Part shown: positions 31,750-43,889 of the stretch, in pieces
Position numbering within the stretch: position 1 is the stretch's first letter
Layout of the letters: every line of letters begins with the position of its first letter
From: Verpa conica
Lineage: Eukaryota; Ascomycota; Pezizomycetes; Pezizales; Morchellaceae
DNA length: 64,000 nucleotides
Direction of reading: 5' to 3'
Assembly (NCBI GenBank): GCA_033030425.1
Contig: JAUFSD010000009.1
Span: 868,001-932,000, forward strand
Made by a program: the position numbers and the translations under genes
The notes under the pieces: generated by a model
Told to the model about the DNA's origin: nothing
Seen by the model: only the letters and a program-made list of their open reading frames with translations
The model's database searches: none

Positions 31750-32336
31750 CATCAGCAAAAAGTCAAATGTCCCTGGAACATTCACCACAGTCCCCGGGAA
31801 TTCAAAGGGTCTCATGGTACACTTCGTCTTCCCTGGGACGCTCAGGGATCACAATACGGTCCTCGGGACCCTCGAGATCCCGGGGACAGTCCGTGCTTTA
31901 ATCTGGGGGTGCCGGGGACCCTCCGAGCTTGGTCTGAGTGTCCCGGAGACTCTCAGTACAGGACCTGAGAATTGTCTGGACTGGTATTAAGAACGCCATT
32001 CTATCGCTATAAAACACTAATCTAGTACCGCTGGCCGGGGTCTAGTCATTATAGAGACTTTATACTTGTTCACCCCATCTCCTACGCTGATCCCTACCAC
32101 CACCATGCTTTATCACTCGGGAAGCTCGCTATCACTATATTTAGCTCATTCCCTAAAGTTTGGTACTCTATAAAGGCCCCTGTTTAATGCTAATACTCTT
32201 TAACTATTTCACGGAACACCTTATATAATTCTAGTGTCTACGGACGGTCCTTCTATTCCGCAGTCCATTTGACGTTTGGGGGGTGTTGATATCCAGGAAC
32301 TAAATTATTCTCCTAGCGCTGCAAGGCGCCATGTAA
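31750..32336 (-). other. 3' region of Plavaka copy 3, ending TTTTTGCTGATG on the minus strand
   Basis: No gene. The plus strand opens CATCAGCAAAAAGTCAAATG and continues with GGGAC/GTCCC-rich sequence to about 31950. It lies downstream of the copy 3 stop just as the GGTTTGCTGATG arm at 3467 lies downstream of copy 1, so it is the probable transposon terminus. Confidence 0.5.
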
Positions 32337-35300
32337 CTAATATACAGAATAATATGTATCCATATCTATATGGTTATTTACTAACCACACCTTTGACTTG
32401 CCGGTAGCTGCCTTACACTCCTGTTCTGGTACTAAGTGTACAGGCCCCTCTATACTAGCTACAGTCGTGACATATCTATCTTTTGGGTTCTCTTCAACTT
32501 CTACGCATCCGTGATATTTATCCGGTAGCCCGCTCGGCTTACAATAATTTGTTCCGAGTATCATGGCAAGTTCGATCGAGGACGGTACGCGGGTGTATTT
32601 AATTCGTCCATCTTTCGCCGTTTTGATGATATCGGTCTTAATTTGGGCGGCTGCGTTTTTTATTAGTAGAGCCGACACCGGTGGCACGTAGCTGAAGTAA
32701 AGCAACGGAATTGCCGCTTTTCGTCCTTGAAATGTATCTTGGGTACGGTCCTCCGAGCACCGCGTCCATATACTGTGACGAAGTTCACCGCTATTCCGCC
32801 ACTGGGGGGCACATCTCAATAACTGCTTCTCAACATCTAGGGGTCTCTGAAATGGCTGGTAGAAGTATGCCACGGAGTTGTAAATTCGGATCTGTGTACG
32901 CTGCGGATAGTCTACGTCCTCTCCGCAGATAGCCTTAAAAAGATCTAGGCCCCATTCTTCGGCAAGTCTGTCCTTAAAGCACAACGCTAGGTCTTTGATA
33001 CTGAAGATGAGCTGGGCTTGAGCCAAAGAAATCAATTTCATTCCTTTAATTGGTCCAGCTAGTCTAGGCAGAGATAGCGAACGCGGAGCAGGTGTATAAG
33101 GTATATCCATTGGTACGTTAGCTGTATGCCCTGGGTCTTGCGCTACATGACGTTTAAGGCGCCTAATCCTCGTGTTCAGCTTTCGAGCTACTTTTGATTA
33201 GTATATGAAACCCGTAAAATTAGGCTTAGGGTAGCGCACTCACCGCCAGGGTCCCTAAGTTGTAGCACACGTGCACTTTCTGCCTCATAGTAACCTTTTG
33301 AAGCAAGAAACTTCAGTGTTTGATCCATATACGCTAGGTTTAACCTCCGATCATTCCATAGAAGCATTTGCTTTTCATAGTCCACTCTATTTGACGCTCG
33401 ATACGCCTCCTTTACATTTTCAATATGTAGCAACTCTGAGATATCTGTACTAAAATTGTCTGGCGAGCCCATGTACCGGATGCAATCAGTTATATGGGCT
33501 GGCAGGTGCATTTTGATAAAGGAAAAATTGTTGATTTTTAGCTCAAGTGCACGGCGCGCTCGTTTGATTTGACCCATAGTCATTGGTCGTCCGGCCTCAG
33601 ACCGCCTGCGGACAAGCACTTCCAAACTTTTGATGACTCGCTTCCTCCGAGCAGGCGTCTGGCGAAACTGTCGGAATATTGATTTCGTCTGATGGAAGAC
33701 TATTAGCCTCTTATGTAGCCACCGTAAGGTTCTTTCCGATAGGCTTCGCTGGGAAAGAATGATCATGAACTCGCACATCGCACGTACGCACTTCATGACC
33801 TTCACACGATCCGCGTTCTGTCTACACTTCGTACGACTAATGAGGAGTGGTGCTAGACACACTAGCAGAAATCGGAGCATTGTTCTCATTTCTTTACCTT
33901 TCCACTGGCTAACGTCCTCGTATCCTCTCTTGAAGGGTAAAAATCCAGGGTAATTGGGCATATTTTTGAATCTGTTGTTAAATCGAACGAATAGGCCCTC
34001 CCTCTTAAGAAACGCGATGATCCAACTCATGAGATGCTTGAAAATCCCGAGCATAAACTGATGCAACCAATCTGGTTGCCATAGCTTGTAAGGGTTACAT
34101 AGCGGATAGTCCCAGAAGGTATTTGCAATGGGTTCCGCGAACCTTCCGCATAAGTCCTCTAGACCATCCGCGGACTGTACGAGCTCCCTAGATTTGTCGA
34201 CAGTTGGAGTGACTCCGGAGACGATCCGAGATTCCCTATCTTTGAACACATGTCCTAGTTCTTCGGGGGCTAGTTCACACGTTGGACAACTTCCGTATTT
34301 AATGCGGGTGAGGATAACGTCTGGTAATCGGCAATCCAGGCAGCGAGAACAGGATAACAATATCTACGTTGCCCATCTGAGCAGTTCATGGGGATTCCAA
34401 CTTCTAATATGTTTAATTTGCTTTCGAGGGCTCGAGACTCGTTGGACAGCGTAGTGCCATGTGTCGTGATTTCGCCTTTCTCCGGAGTTTTTGGCGGTAC
34501 AGGAAGAAGAGCTACCATAATCCAAGCCCTTTTAGATGCCTGTCGGCGGATATCTTTGCGGATATTGCCAACGCTTATATAAAGTGGCCATGCTGCTTTG
34601 TCTCCGGAAAAGTCCGTGAGGTGGGTTTTATCAGATGCACATAATACCGGTATAACAGTCCCACCGTCTGGTATACGCTCCTACACAAAACTCACAGTTA
34701 GCATAACCTTACGGCAATCCCAGTACCATACGCACCTGTGTCTCCCACCACCAGTCTCCGCTATTAATCTCGTTATAGATTCTTTCGCCCCGAGAGTCAT
34801 ATATCTTCACGGGCTCGTAATCCATATCCTCACAAAATGGTAGATGTGATAGCAATAGGCGAATACACTCTAAAACGTCTCGTTTGAACAGCTTCCCTCC
34901 GTAGATATCTTCCACCGTCCAGCTTTCCGGCCCTACTCCATATTCGCACCACTCGAGCAGGGCCCACAGGTCGTCTGCAGATTGGAAGCTTTGGCACGTA
35001 TCGCCATCAAGTCCACGCTCCATGTAGTCCTGCACCGCCGTCTTTGTGGTATTCGAATCGACAAACCATTTTGCTAGCTCATAGTCTTTTGCGTTCTGGA
35101 AGGGTTTCCAAGGATTCCAATCTGGACTTTTATACTTAGAGTAGACCTCTATAGCACCATATGTTCTCCCTGCTGAATTTGGACCGTGCACATCCCTAAA
35201 ACGTACTGTCCGAGTAGGATCCGCGGTACATGTCAGATCAGAGTCCACTGGCTCAGGGTGGCAGTATGTTGGGTCCCATGGCGGTGTATCTGCTCTAAAG

Positions 35301-35528
35301 TCGCTTTGATGAACTAAGGCTAAAGTCAGCCAACTGTTAGGTCAAGGCATAACTAGTATAGACGTACTGTCTGGGCTTGGGAATGGATCGGAAACGGGCG
35401 GCGGCGGTTCTGATAATTCAGAATTGGATAGAACTGGTATGCTGTGAATACATGTCGAGATATGTACATTTAGTCCGATGTGTTCGGAAACCTCTTGCAC
35501 AATAGGGGCAGAAACTCTTAGGTAGCAT
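32337..35528 (-). pseudogene. Plavaka-type transposase, copy 3, frameshifted
   Basis: Nearly full length on the minus strand: MLPKSFCPYCARGFRTHR at 35528, then NPWKPFQNAKDYELAKWFVD, GDWWWETQ before an intron, GGTVIPVLCASDKTHL, YGSCPTCELAPEELG, WQPDWLHQFMLGIFKHLMSW, FSFIKMHLPAHITDCIRYMG, a probable GTGAGT intron near 33240-33185, and the C-terminus VWLVNNHIDMDTYYSVY. A frameshift near 35465, a TGA near 35345 and a frameshift near 34318 (between IADYQ and VILTRIKYG) disable it. It is a sister of copy 2 (shared 5' region) and diverged from copy 1. Confidence 0.88.
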
Positions 35529-36150
35529 TATGCGGTGGTGTTTGTAGTGCTGCTAGGGTTTCTCTCTCCTGGGATATACACGGATATATATAGGATCACA
35601 AAAGATACGTGAGAAGGTTTTATTTTCCGACTGCCGATTAACTGAAATATTCCTAAATTATGAGTATGAGTAGGTAAAGGGTTACGCGGTTGGAGGGGTT
35701 GGCTGGGAGCTCATTTGATATCCCAAACAAAATAGTATTAGCTGGGATAATGAGTTGACATGTGGGAGTAAAGGAAATAGAACGACAGTATTCATATGGG
35801 CTAACCACAAGAGGGAGCCCATTACAGTCATTCTAACGGTACCGCAGGAAGTCCGCAAGACGATGTGGTCGAGAGAAGGAATCTACACATAAAGGTAAGC
35901 GGCCGAGTGCCGGTAAAAGCAAAAGAACGCGGATAGTCTTAAGGCGCACCCGGACGGTCCGTGTATTCTCAGCCTCGCTACAGTCATTACCGCATTCGGT
36001 AATGCCGGGCTTCTGCTTTTTCCGACTGCATTTGACATCCACACAAATTAGGAATTAAATGTTAGAAGTCTGACACATTTGTAGTGGCGTCGATGCAAGT
36101 ATAACGATCTTCGTGTATCATTTCTGTATTGTGACTTTGTGTGCCTTAAT
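35529..36150 (-). other. 5' region of Plavaka copy 3
   Basis: No gene. On the minus strand, AAGGCACACAAAGTCACAATACAG followed by ATGATACACGAAGATCG matches the start of Plavaka copy 2 (AAGGCACACAGAATCACAG near 23879), marking the common 5' end of this subfamily. Confidence 0.6.
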
Positions 36151-36189
36151 ATGCTGCAGAACAGGGCGGAAGCTTATACGCAAAGACAT

Positions 36190-36782
36190 AAAGTATTTCT
36201 GGGGCCTACAAAGGACAAAGTCCAGATACAGTATACGAGCTTGGGTTCCAATTTGATGCGGGTATTAAAGCGTAGACCTCCCAGCCCATCCGAATCCTAC
36301 CTACTCGTACTCTCACCAGTACCGAGAATAATTTGACCTAGTTTTCACAATGAATGCCTCGTCCCATGCGCACTTCCAGGCCCCTCTCTCTTCTATTCCT
36401 TCCTATCTCCACCCTTTTGAAGGGGGTGAGCCCCTGCCTCCTTCTGCTCAGCTCCAGCCCTTGGATTCCCCTTCGGACTATGAAGCGCAGGCCCTCTAGG
36501 GAGCCCGAGCAAAACACAGATCAATACATTACTGATCTTCTACTTGGGGTTCGTCCTCTCCTCCGACCTCGAGGCCTGGAGTGAGTATCACAGCCATACC
36601 AGAAGAGGCTCCCGTATCAGAAGAAGTCATCATACCGGATAGCCTCAACGAAGCTATGGACTCGGTAGTACCGCATCTGCAACAGATCAATCTAGATTTG
36701 GTGTCTCAGCTCGTAGACTCCAGTTATTACCGAACAAATAGACAAATAAAGTTCTTCTGTATAAGACTCTATTCCTTAAGTT
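36190..36782 (+). pseudogene. LINE-3-like 5' fragment (leader and ORF1 N-terminus)
   Basis: GGCCTACAAAGG and following leader sequence match the LINE-3 leader near 23.1-23.2 kb, and the ATG at 36351 opens MNASSHAHFQAPLSS, like LINE-3 ORF1. After a frame change it reads IPEEAPVSEEVIIPDSLNEA, VVPHLQQINLDLVSQLVDSS and YYRTNRQIKFFCIR, close to LINE-3 ORF1. It ends at a stop near 36782. This is a decayed second copy, opposite in orientation to LINE-3. Confidence 0.75.
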
Positions 36783-37404
36783 AGCTTTATGATCGCTAAT
36801 AATATATTGAAAAGGGCTGAGATCATACATACAGAGTGGGAACCACCTTACGTCAGAACCCCAGCTCGGCCGGGTCTATGTCCTAAAGCTTTTAACCCAC
36901 GCTGGCGGTAGCATTGGGACGGCTCTAGTAAGAAGAGGACGCCGTCACGGTTGGGTAAAGGCTACACGGCATGGTGTGGGAGCAGCTACTGTAGCTGCTC
37001 TACTTAGGTCAGGTGTTGTTGTGAAAGGCAAGGTCCAGAGCTTACATCAGGTTGTCTTTCAGTCTGAAAGACTTATCGTTGGGAAACTGAGTTGGTGGGC
37101 TTTGTAGGCTCTTTACCGTTCTGCATTCACTGATATGGGTTGGGGGATTGATCATGTATTTTTTTGGCAAGAGAAGTGAAAACAACTAAAACTTTTTTAT
37201 TGAGATACCATTTCGCTCATGGAGTGTCGTTGTTTGAGGCAGGGAATGAGGCAGGGGATGAAGCAGGGTACGCAGACTGTGCGAGTAAGATCCATGAACT
37301 ACCCTAAGCCCTAGACCACAAACGTATTCTTAAATAGGCTAGAATAACTACGGCAGGGCCCGGTGCGGGTTCGAGCAACGTCACCTCCAACCTCAATCTC
37401 CACC
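36783..37404. other. No gene recognised
   Basis: About 620 bp between the LINE-3 fragment and the next gene. A short 37355-37404 stretch upstream of the ATG (AACGTCACCTCCAACC) may be a 5' leader. Nothing else could be supported. Confidence 0.4.
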
Positions 37405-38844
37405 ATGGCCACCACCTATTCTTTCGAAGGTTGTCGATATAAATACCGCAAATCTCGTATTGAGATCTTGTCAAAATCTCCAAGCGCACAAGCAAGGAGT
37501 GAATCTAAACGCGCCATCAGACTTTCTCCCAGCCCGCAACTTTCTTCCCCCGCACTTCCTCTTACGCAACCATCCCCCACAAATGAGCCCATACCGCTGC
37601 GCCGGGTCAAAGATTTTCTCAAAATCATTGATGAAGGAGCTCCGTCTAGCTTATTCACCGCTGATTATCTTTTTAACGCTCCCCTGGAGATTACCTTAGA
37701 TAATGTTTCGCCTACTGAATACGAAGCTATTAAGGAGATGATGGATATGGACGCCCCCCCTTTTAGCGCATGTAAGGCGTCTAAGTTAAACTATTATTTT
37801 GCAGACTGTAGTCTCATTATTACCTACCCTTCTCATATCCATGAGATTTATTCCGGATTTCTTGACCATGTACGCATCCAGATGTATAACGGTGGCTTTT
37901 ACTGGGACGAGTGGCCCGATATTGATATTATTGGGGCGGGAAAGTCGAAGGGTGCGTTCAGCTCTTTGCAATCTTCTGTATCCGTCATCTTCAGTTCTCA
38001 TTATTCCTTTCTTATAGACATTAGTCTCGAGCTTGACGGTATAAAGTATACATTCATGCCCGATAACTGTCTGATTCTTGAGGGATTTGAGGTTCCATTC
38101 ATCGTCTGCGAGGTGGCAGTCTCTCAAACCTTGGATAGTGTGAGGGGCAAGCTACGCCCGTACTTACTCGGCTCGAAAGATCAAATTAAGTTCGTTATTA
38201 TCATTTATATCAGGGCCAGGAAACCGCCCAAGCAAGGCCCAACGAAACGCTTGTCTGCTTCTGAATCCTCAGTAAAGAATAAACGAGGACGGTCTGAGGC
38301 CAGTGGGCGCTGCGCGACACGAAGAAGAAACTGAAGACGATGTACCTGTCGGCTGGGGCAAGCTCTCCCCTGTCTCGTCACTACCTGAACCCCCGGGGAG
38401 TCGGTATGAATACGGTTCTATATATGTGTATACAACCAAACTCAAACCCTCTACGGAACATCCTTCCGGTACTGTCTGCAGGGTATTGAGGAGATTGTTT
38501 CAGACCTTGTAAGTATGAACGTCCTCTTTGCTCGCATAGCTAAATGTTACTAGGAGTTTTGGCCTACTAAGCCAAGCGGGTCACTTAAACTTACATGGGA
38601 TAAGCTGCTTGGGGGTGAGATTCCAGATGATGCTAAGCAAAAAACTTGCGAGATTCCGTATCAGTACCTACACGATAAGCTAGCAAGGTATCTAAGGCCC
38701 CTCAGGTCTGCTAGGCGTTGGGAGCAGAGGAAGGATGTGGGTATAGAGAGCGCACCCCCCGTGGTGGAGGAGGCGCGGAAGTCGAGAACCCAGAGTCCTG
38801 CGGATGATCCAAAGGATCGGGATTGGGGGGCGGGGCAGAGTTAG
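37405..38844 (+). CDS. PD-(D/E)XK nuclease-like protein of unknown role, exon structure unresolved
   Basis: The main frame 37405-38334 starts MATTYSFEGCRYKYRKSRIE and codes for about 309 residues. A central block, YTFMPDNCLILEGFEVPFIV then CEVAVSQTLDSVRGKLRPYL and KFVIIIYI, resembles the fold of a large fungal family of restriction-endonuclease-like proteins, where PD and ExA/ExK lie on successive strands; the usual lysine is not evident. Downstream, coding-like sequence continues in another frame (38303-38512, WGKLSPVSSLPEPPGSRYEY), then in the first frame (LYGTSFRYCLQGIEEIVSDL), crosses a good GTAAGT...CTAG intron (38509-38553) and ends with EFWPTKPSGSLKLTWDKLLG to a stop at 38844. Either unrecognised introns or two compensating frameshifts explain this. 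A decayed gene is possible. Cellular role unknown. Confidence 0.55.
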
Positions 38845-39690
38845 GTGGAGTTGCTTCTGGGGTTTTCTTTTTTCTCTTTTCTTTTTTCTATATTAGTAAG
38901 TTTGCTTCCAAGACTTTCTTTTATTACTTCATAGGGACGAAATACTTAGGTTTTGTGGCTTGTGTAATGTAGGTAGCCACTTCGAGGCATTTAGAGGGCT
39001 TTCCCGCCTAAGCCTAGTCATTCTTTAGTAGAATATATTGGCGGCTGGGCAATGTGTATAGAGCCCAGTGCGCATGGATAGTACATATTTGGGTTTTGAA
39101 TTGGGTTTTGAATTGCGTTTAGCACGTAGGTTGACGTACGGGTTTGGGAGCGGAATTAAAGTTCGGAGCTAGTCGCTGCAGCCTACAATTGGGAACTGAT
39201 GCAGACCCAACGCGTACGGTCCAGTCTTTACCATGATATCACATTGTTTGCTCTGACGTATTGTGACTAATCTAATTCCGCGCCGCACGTACGCTTTCTC
39301 AAAGCTCCACCTACCCCTACCTGCAAAGAGTTGGGCCCTCTCGACTCAACCCCAGTCAATATTTTGATTCAGGCTGGCATGAGCTCGGCTGGGCAGTACG
39401 CATTAGGCTTAGTGCGTGCACAGACCGTTCGCGTTAGATCCAAATCAAGCTTGCGGCTTTAGACTTTCAACCTCATCACCAGCACCAGCATCAGCATCAT
39501 ATTGTTTGCCCCACCAACTCCCCCCCTAGTGATTTAGTTTGGCAGCTCGCTGCAATATCTACTTATATAAAGCTATACACTCTTTCTTGATCACAGGTTC
39601 GGGTCTCACCCTCTTTCCAACTTCACAACCAACTTCACGGCTACACTACTTCTACAGCAAACTTCATCAAGCACTATACTAACGCTTCAA
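38845..39690 (+). other. Intergenic, upstream of the SNF2 gene
   Basis: No gene seen. A T-rich tract (38865-38895) follows the previous stop. ACTTATATAAAGC near 39560 is a TATA-like box about 130 bp before the SNF2 ATG, and a CAACTTCACAACC-type pyrimidine-rich leader follows. Confidence 0.45.
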
Positions 39691-42600
39691 ATGCCGCGTC
39701 CTAGGAAAATATCGAATGAGCTGCAGTATATCCCGACCAAAGGCCCACACAAGAATAATTGGCGTTCAGAAAATGAGGTACTAGAGACCGATGATGAAGA
39801 CACTCAACCAAGGTACCTCAGAGACTCGAGCGATAGCAAAGTCGTTCTAGCGTGGAGCTTTTTGAGATAGAAATAGCTAACGGATATAGCACAAATTCAT
39901 CTTCCGAAGATAGCAAACCATTATTCAAGTCTCGTTCCTCCCATGCATCTCGTTCCTCCCATGCATCTCGTGCGTATAAAACTAGGCAGACGAAACGCGC
40001 TCCGTCTACTCCCCGCCGCGATAATAGGCGCAGCAGTCCTCTTGTGAGCCCAGCTGCTAAGGCTTTCAACATTGCTAGGAAGCTTGGCTTCCAGGGAGAT
40101 CAGGCCAAAGACTATAGCGACTGGGTCCTGAGCCTAAAAGACCAGTTTATCACCACTCGACATCCAGAGATCATCGAGGGACCCAAATCATTACAAGATA
40201 AAGGCCGTTCAGATATATGGCAGGCGGCTATTAACGACCTTATCGATATAGAGCCTCGTTTCGATATAGCTAGCTTCCACACACAAGATGCAATGTCTCG
40301 CGCTGCGCACGAATTACTCAAAAACCAAGTGAAGAAGGTCCGCCTCCGTAAGACTACTACTATCGGAGGTTCAGGAGCCAAGCGGAGCCACGAAGCTTCC
40401 GAGGATAGACCACAGACTAGCCAGGCCATGGGAGGCCTAGACCTATCAAAACTTTCCTCACCAGACTTTACAGTCGCTCTTTGGGGGACCGGTTTCCGCG
40501 CGCCCTTCACAAGCCCAATTGGCTCGCTGCTCAGTATCCAAGACCTTCAAGATTGGGTTTGTACGAAACTGGGGATTGCTTCAGGCACGGCTAAGATTGA
40601 GGCAGTGTTTCCTGTGCATGATGATAATTTCTTTGATATCCTTGGTGTGGAAAACAAAGGTGAAAGAGCTCGTCTAGATGTCTCTGACCAGGCTTCATGG
40701 AGCTCAGTGATACCCTTAGCGCAGCAAGTAGCAAAGGACTCTAACAAATTCGCCGCTCTTCGCCTTGAGGCCCGCCAAGGAACGGTGGAGGAGCTTGGGT
40801 TACGATGGAGTGGACGCAGACCAGCCGAAGACAGTCCAGACCATAAACGCCCGAGGTTAATTTCGCTAGGTAACAGGGGTAATGAAAACGACAGCAACGC
40901 AAGCGTCAACGGCGATAACAGTGGCTTTACAAAACCACCAGAAGACCCCAACGATAAAGTCCTGAAAATCACTAATGAATCTCCCTTCGAGTCGGATGCG
41001 GATGAAAATGACTTAGTCTTTGACCCGGACAGTATGCCAGGGGTCCGTGGATCCTTTCTTGGGGGTGACGGCGAGAAAGATGTGACTCCACCCGTGGATT
41101 CAGACTTTATACCCGTTGGAGTCGGCGAGGGAGATAGAGTCCTAGCTGCGAGTCTTGGCCCCATACTCGATGATGATGAGGACATAGCAAAAGATAAATC
41201 GGACCCAAGACATCGGGAGGAGAACAATCCGGGGGGGCCAGGCGAGGGTCGTAGCACTGCCAATGAAAACGACTTTTTTGGATTGTGCGTTCACTTGCAG
41301 TTATCTAGTTTATCCGATGTCTCTAACTCATTATATTAGGTGCACAAGGAATTATAACAATGATTTCGAGCATGAGTGCTTCGACGAGGCTCTTCATGAC
41401 TTGAGGGCGGTCCCATGGGATCTTCTTCCTGGCGACGGTGGGATGCAAAGGTTCAGTATTCCTGGCTGTGGCCGTGTGAGGTTTTACCCCCACCAAGTGT
41501 GGGGAATACAGTTTATTGTTCAACGTATTATCAACGCGGATGGTCTGAATTCGTGTCTAGTGGCAGATGATATGGGTATGGGGAAGGTACGTGGAATGTT
41601 AGGCTACACCCATAGACTATACTAATAAAATATATCTGTAGACATTTGTCGCGCTGGGGGCTGTCTTTCACCTCAAATGGCTTGTTGAAGAGGCCGAGAT
41701 GAATCATCCGTTACCTTGCTTCGCAAATAAGAGGGTTTCCGAGGTAGCCGAGAATAAGTTTTTCAACGAATGTCTGGGGTGGGCAAAACGACCCACAATT
41801 GTTGTCGTGTAAGACCCCCGCCAGTACGTATAGCTTGCTGGGACTGTCCGCTAATTTTCTTAGACCACCTTCATTGCTCAACACGTGGGTCCGTACCTTG
41901 ATAGGGGTTCCCAAATACACTGTCACCACTATACTGAGCGCAACAGCCCATCGGCCGCAACAATCAACAACGACAAGAATCCTACCCATAAGATATATCT
42001 CACCAGCTATCATACCTGGAGAGCTCGATTTGACAAATCACTCAAAGGAGTGAGGTTTGGCATTGGTATATTTGACGAATCCCACAACATCAAGAACAGC
42101 AAAACCAAGAGCTTTAATTCCTTAATGGTAATGAGGTGCAAATACAGGATACAGCTCTCAGGCACGCCCATGCATCATGGAGTTCGAGACTGGATTGTTC
42201 AGACCCGTTGGCTTCACGCGGGCTTGCAATCTGACCTACTGAAGGATCATGGTTACGAAACCATGCAAACTGCTTGCGATACCGTCAAGAAGAACAAGGA
42301 TGCCAACTCCGATAGCTACGAAGCAATCCGTGACTGTGCATATCCATGGACGATCCGTAGATGGGGTGAAACAACCCTCGCTGATGGAAGGCCACTGGTC
42401 AATATTCCAGAGTTGAAGACGGAGAATATTACCATAAATTATACAAAGAATGAAGCAGAGGCCCTTAGTTTATGGGTGAAAGAGGAAAAAGAGCGGAATG
42501 TACAAAGATACAACTCTGCCCTACACGGATGGAGATTGGCCTCCTTTCACGGAGACCTTCCGGAGACCGAACGGCAGACCGTAGGCGAGAAGTCTGTGTT

Positions 42601-43348
42601 TCGCGAAGAGTGGGATAAAGATACGTTCAAGGATTCGCCAGTCTTCCGGTGGCTTAAAAGCGACCTAATCCCCCTACTCAAGGCGCATAGTGAAACAAAG
42701 CAAGCTCCCCCGCACAAAGCCGTCCTATTTGCCCCTTTACCAGCTCAAACATACTTAGTAAATTGGGTAAGTATTCTACACCCCTACGGACCATATATCC
42801 GTCTCGCATAGCCCAAACTAATATAATTCTAGTGGTTCAAGACCTTCTTCCCCGAAATTGAATGCTACCACTATAGGGCAACACTCAATGGTACTGAGCG
42901 GATGCGATGTCTTGAAGAGTTCGACCAGTCAGTGAAGCCTGGCGTCCTTACAATCACTCCGGCTTTGGGCGGCAATGGTATTAATCTGATCTGTGCTGAT
43001 TATCTCGTAATCTTGCAGAAGTTTTGGAATCTGAATGAGCAGAAGCAAGCCATTGCTCGTATCCACCGCATTGGGCAGAAACGCAGTCCCAAGGCGTTTA
43101 TTCTAAACACATCAGGCGGGATCGACGATCGTATTACGGAACTTCAATTAGCGAATGGCCGGTTTGAAGCGAGGGTGATGCACGGGCTCATGGGAGCGGA
43201 CCTCTCATACGAACAAATCATGAACATGCGGGCTACGAGGCTGGCGGAGAGTTTAAAGGTGCTAGCAAAAATCACGTGGGGATGGGGATGGGGATGGGGA
43301 TGGGGATGGAGTACAAGGATGAGGGCAGGGAAAGGCTATAGATGGTGA
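39691..43348 (+). CDS. SNF2-family helicase-like protein with an unrecognised N-terminal half
   Basis: Proposed exons: 39691-39777, 39837-41284, 41340-41587, 41641-41808, 41864 onward to 42766 and 42833-43348. Introns have good GT...AG ends. The first about 510 residues are a serine- and acid-rich region with no family I recognise. The ATPase core follows: HQVWGIQFIVQ, DDMGMGK|TFVALG (Walker A), TIVVV|PPSLLNTW (motif Ia), FGIGIFDESHNIKNSK (DEAH-box variant DESH), YRIQLSGTPMHH (motif III), then ITPALGGNGINL and QAIARIHRIGQKRSPKAFIL (motifs V and VI). Such proteins translocate on DNA and remodel chromatin or DNA-bound proteins. Between about 41885 and 41930 the frame changes (from NTWVRTLIG to HHYTERNSP) with no normal intron, so a one-base frameshift may have disabled it. 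The C-terminus ends in WG repeats from a GGGGAT tract. A truncated paralogue lies at 28.4 kb. Confidence 0.72.
43276..43310 (+). repeat. GGGGAT hexanucleotide repeat
   Basis: About five units of GGGGAT within the last exon of the SNF2 gene, encoding alternating Trp-Gly. Slippage here would change the tail length by two residues per unit without shifting the frame. Confidence 0.85.
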
Positions 43349-43889
43349 GGTTAAGCTGGATAAGGGTATAACCACGTCCTCTACGATTTGATTACGTCAA
43401 CAATTTTTTTTCTACCAATTATATCTATTATATTAGGACTTTCTTACGTATTTATTTAGGGCTTTCTTACAGGGCTTTCTATGTATTAATATATGTTTTT
43501 CTATGGTTGTTAGGGAGGAATATGGCGCTAGTGGTGGAGTTACTTTAGAGCTTTGGTGGGGACAGTGGAGGGTCTGCCATAATTTATTCTTTGTTTAGTA
43601 TGTTTTAGCTTATATTTTGTACGTACCCTCACCAGGCGGTTTTTAGTTACGTGGTGTATATTCTTATGCTTACTTAGCAATCTCGTGAGTCAGATATTGC
43701 TTTCAGCTTTGGCCGGCTTTAACCCGTGATTCAGATGAGTGAGTAATAGAGAGCCTGTGTACTTCCCTCCGGCTGGCCCATCCACTCTACCACTCCCATC
43801 CCTCTCTAAAACTTTATCCCCTTTCAAATTATTGGTATCACGTATTCCACGCTACTATATCTCTATTTTGTCTCTATAAAGCGATAACA
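43349..43889. other. Intergenic spacer
   Basis: AT-rich with repeated GGGCTTTCTTAC/ACTTTCTTACG motifs near 43440-43480. No gene. It must contain the SNF2 terminator and the promoter of the gene at 43890 (TCTATAAAGCG at 43873 is TATA-like, although only about 15 bp from the ATG). Confidence 0.4.
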
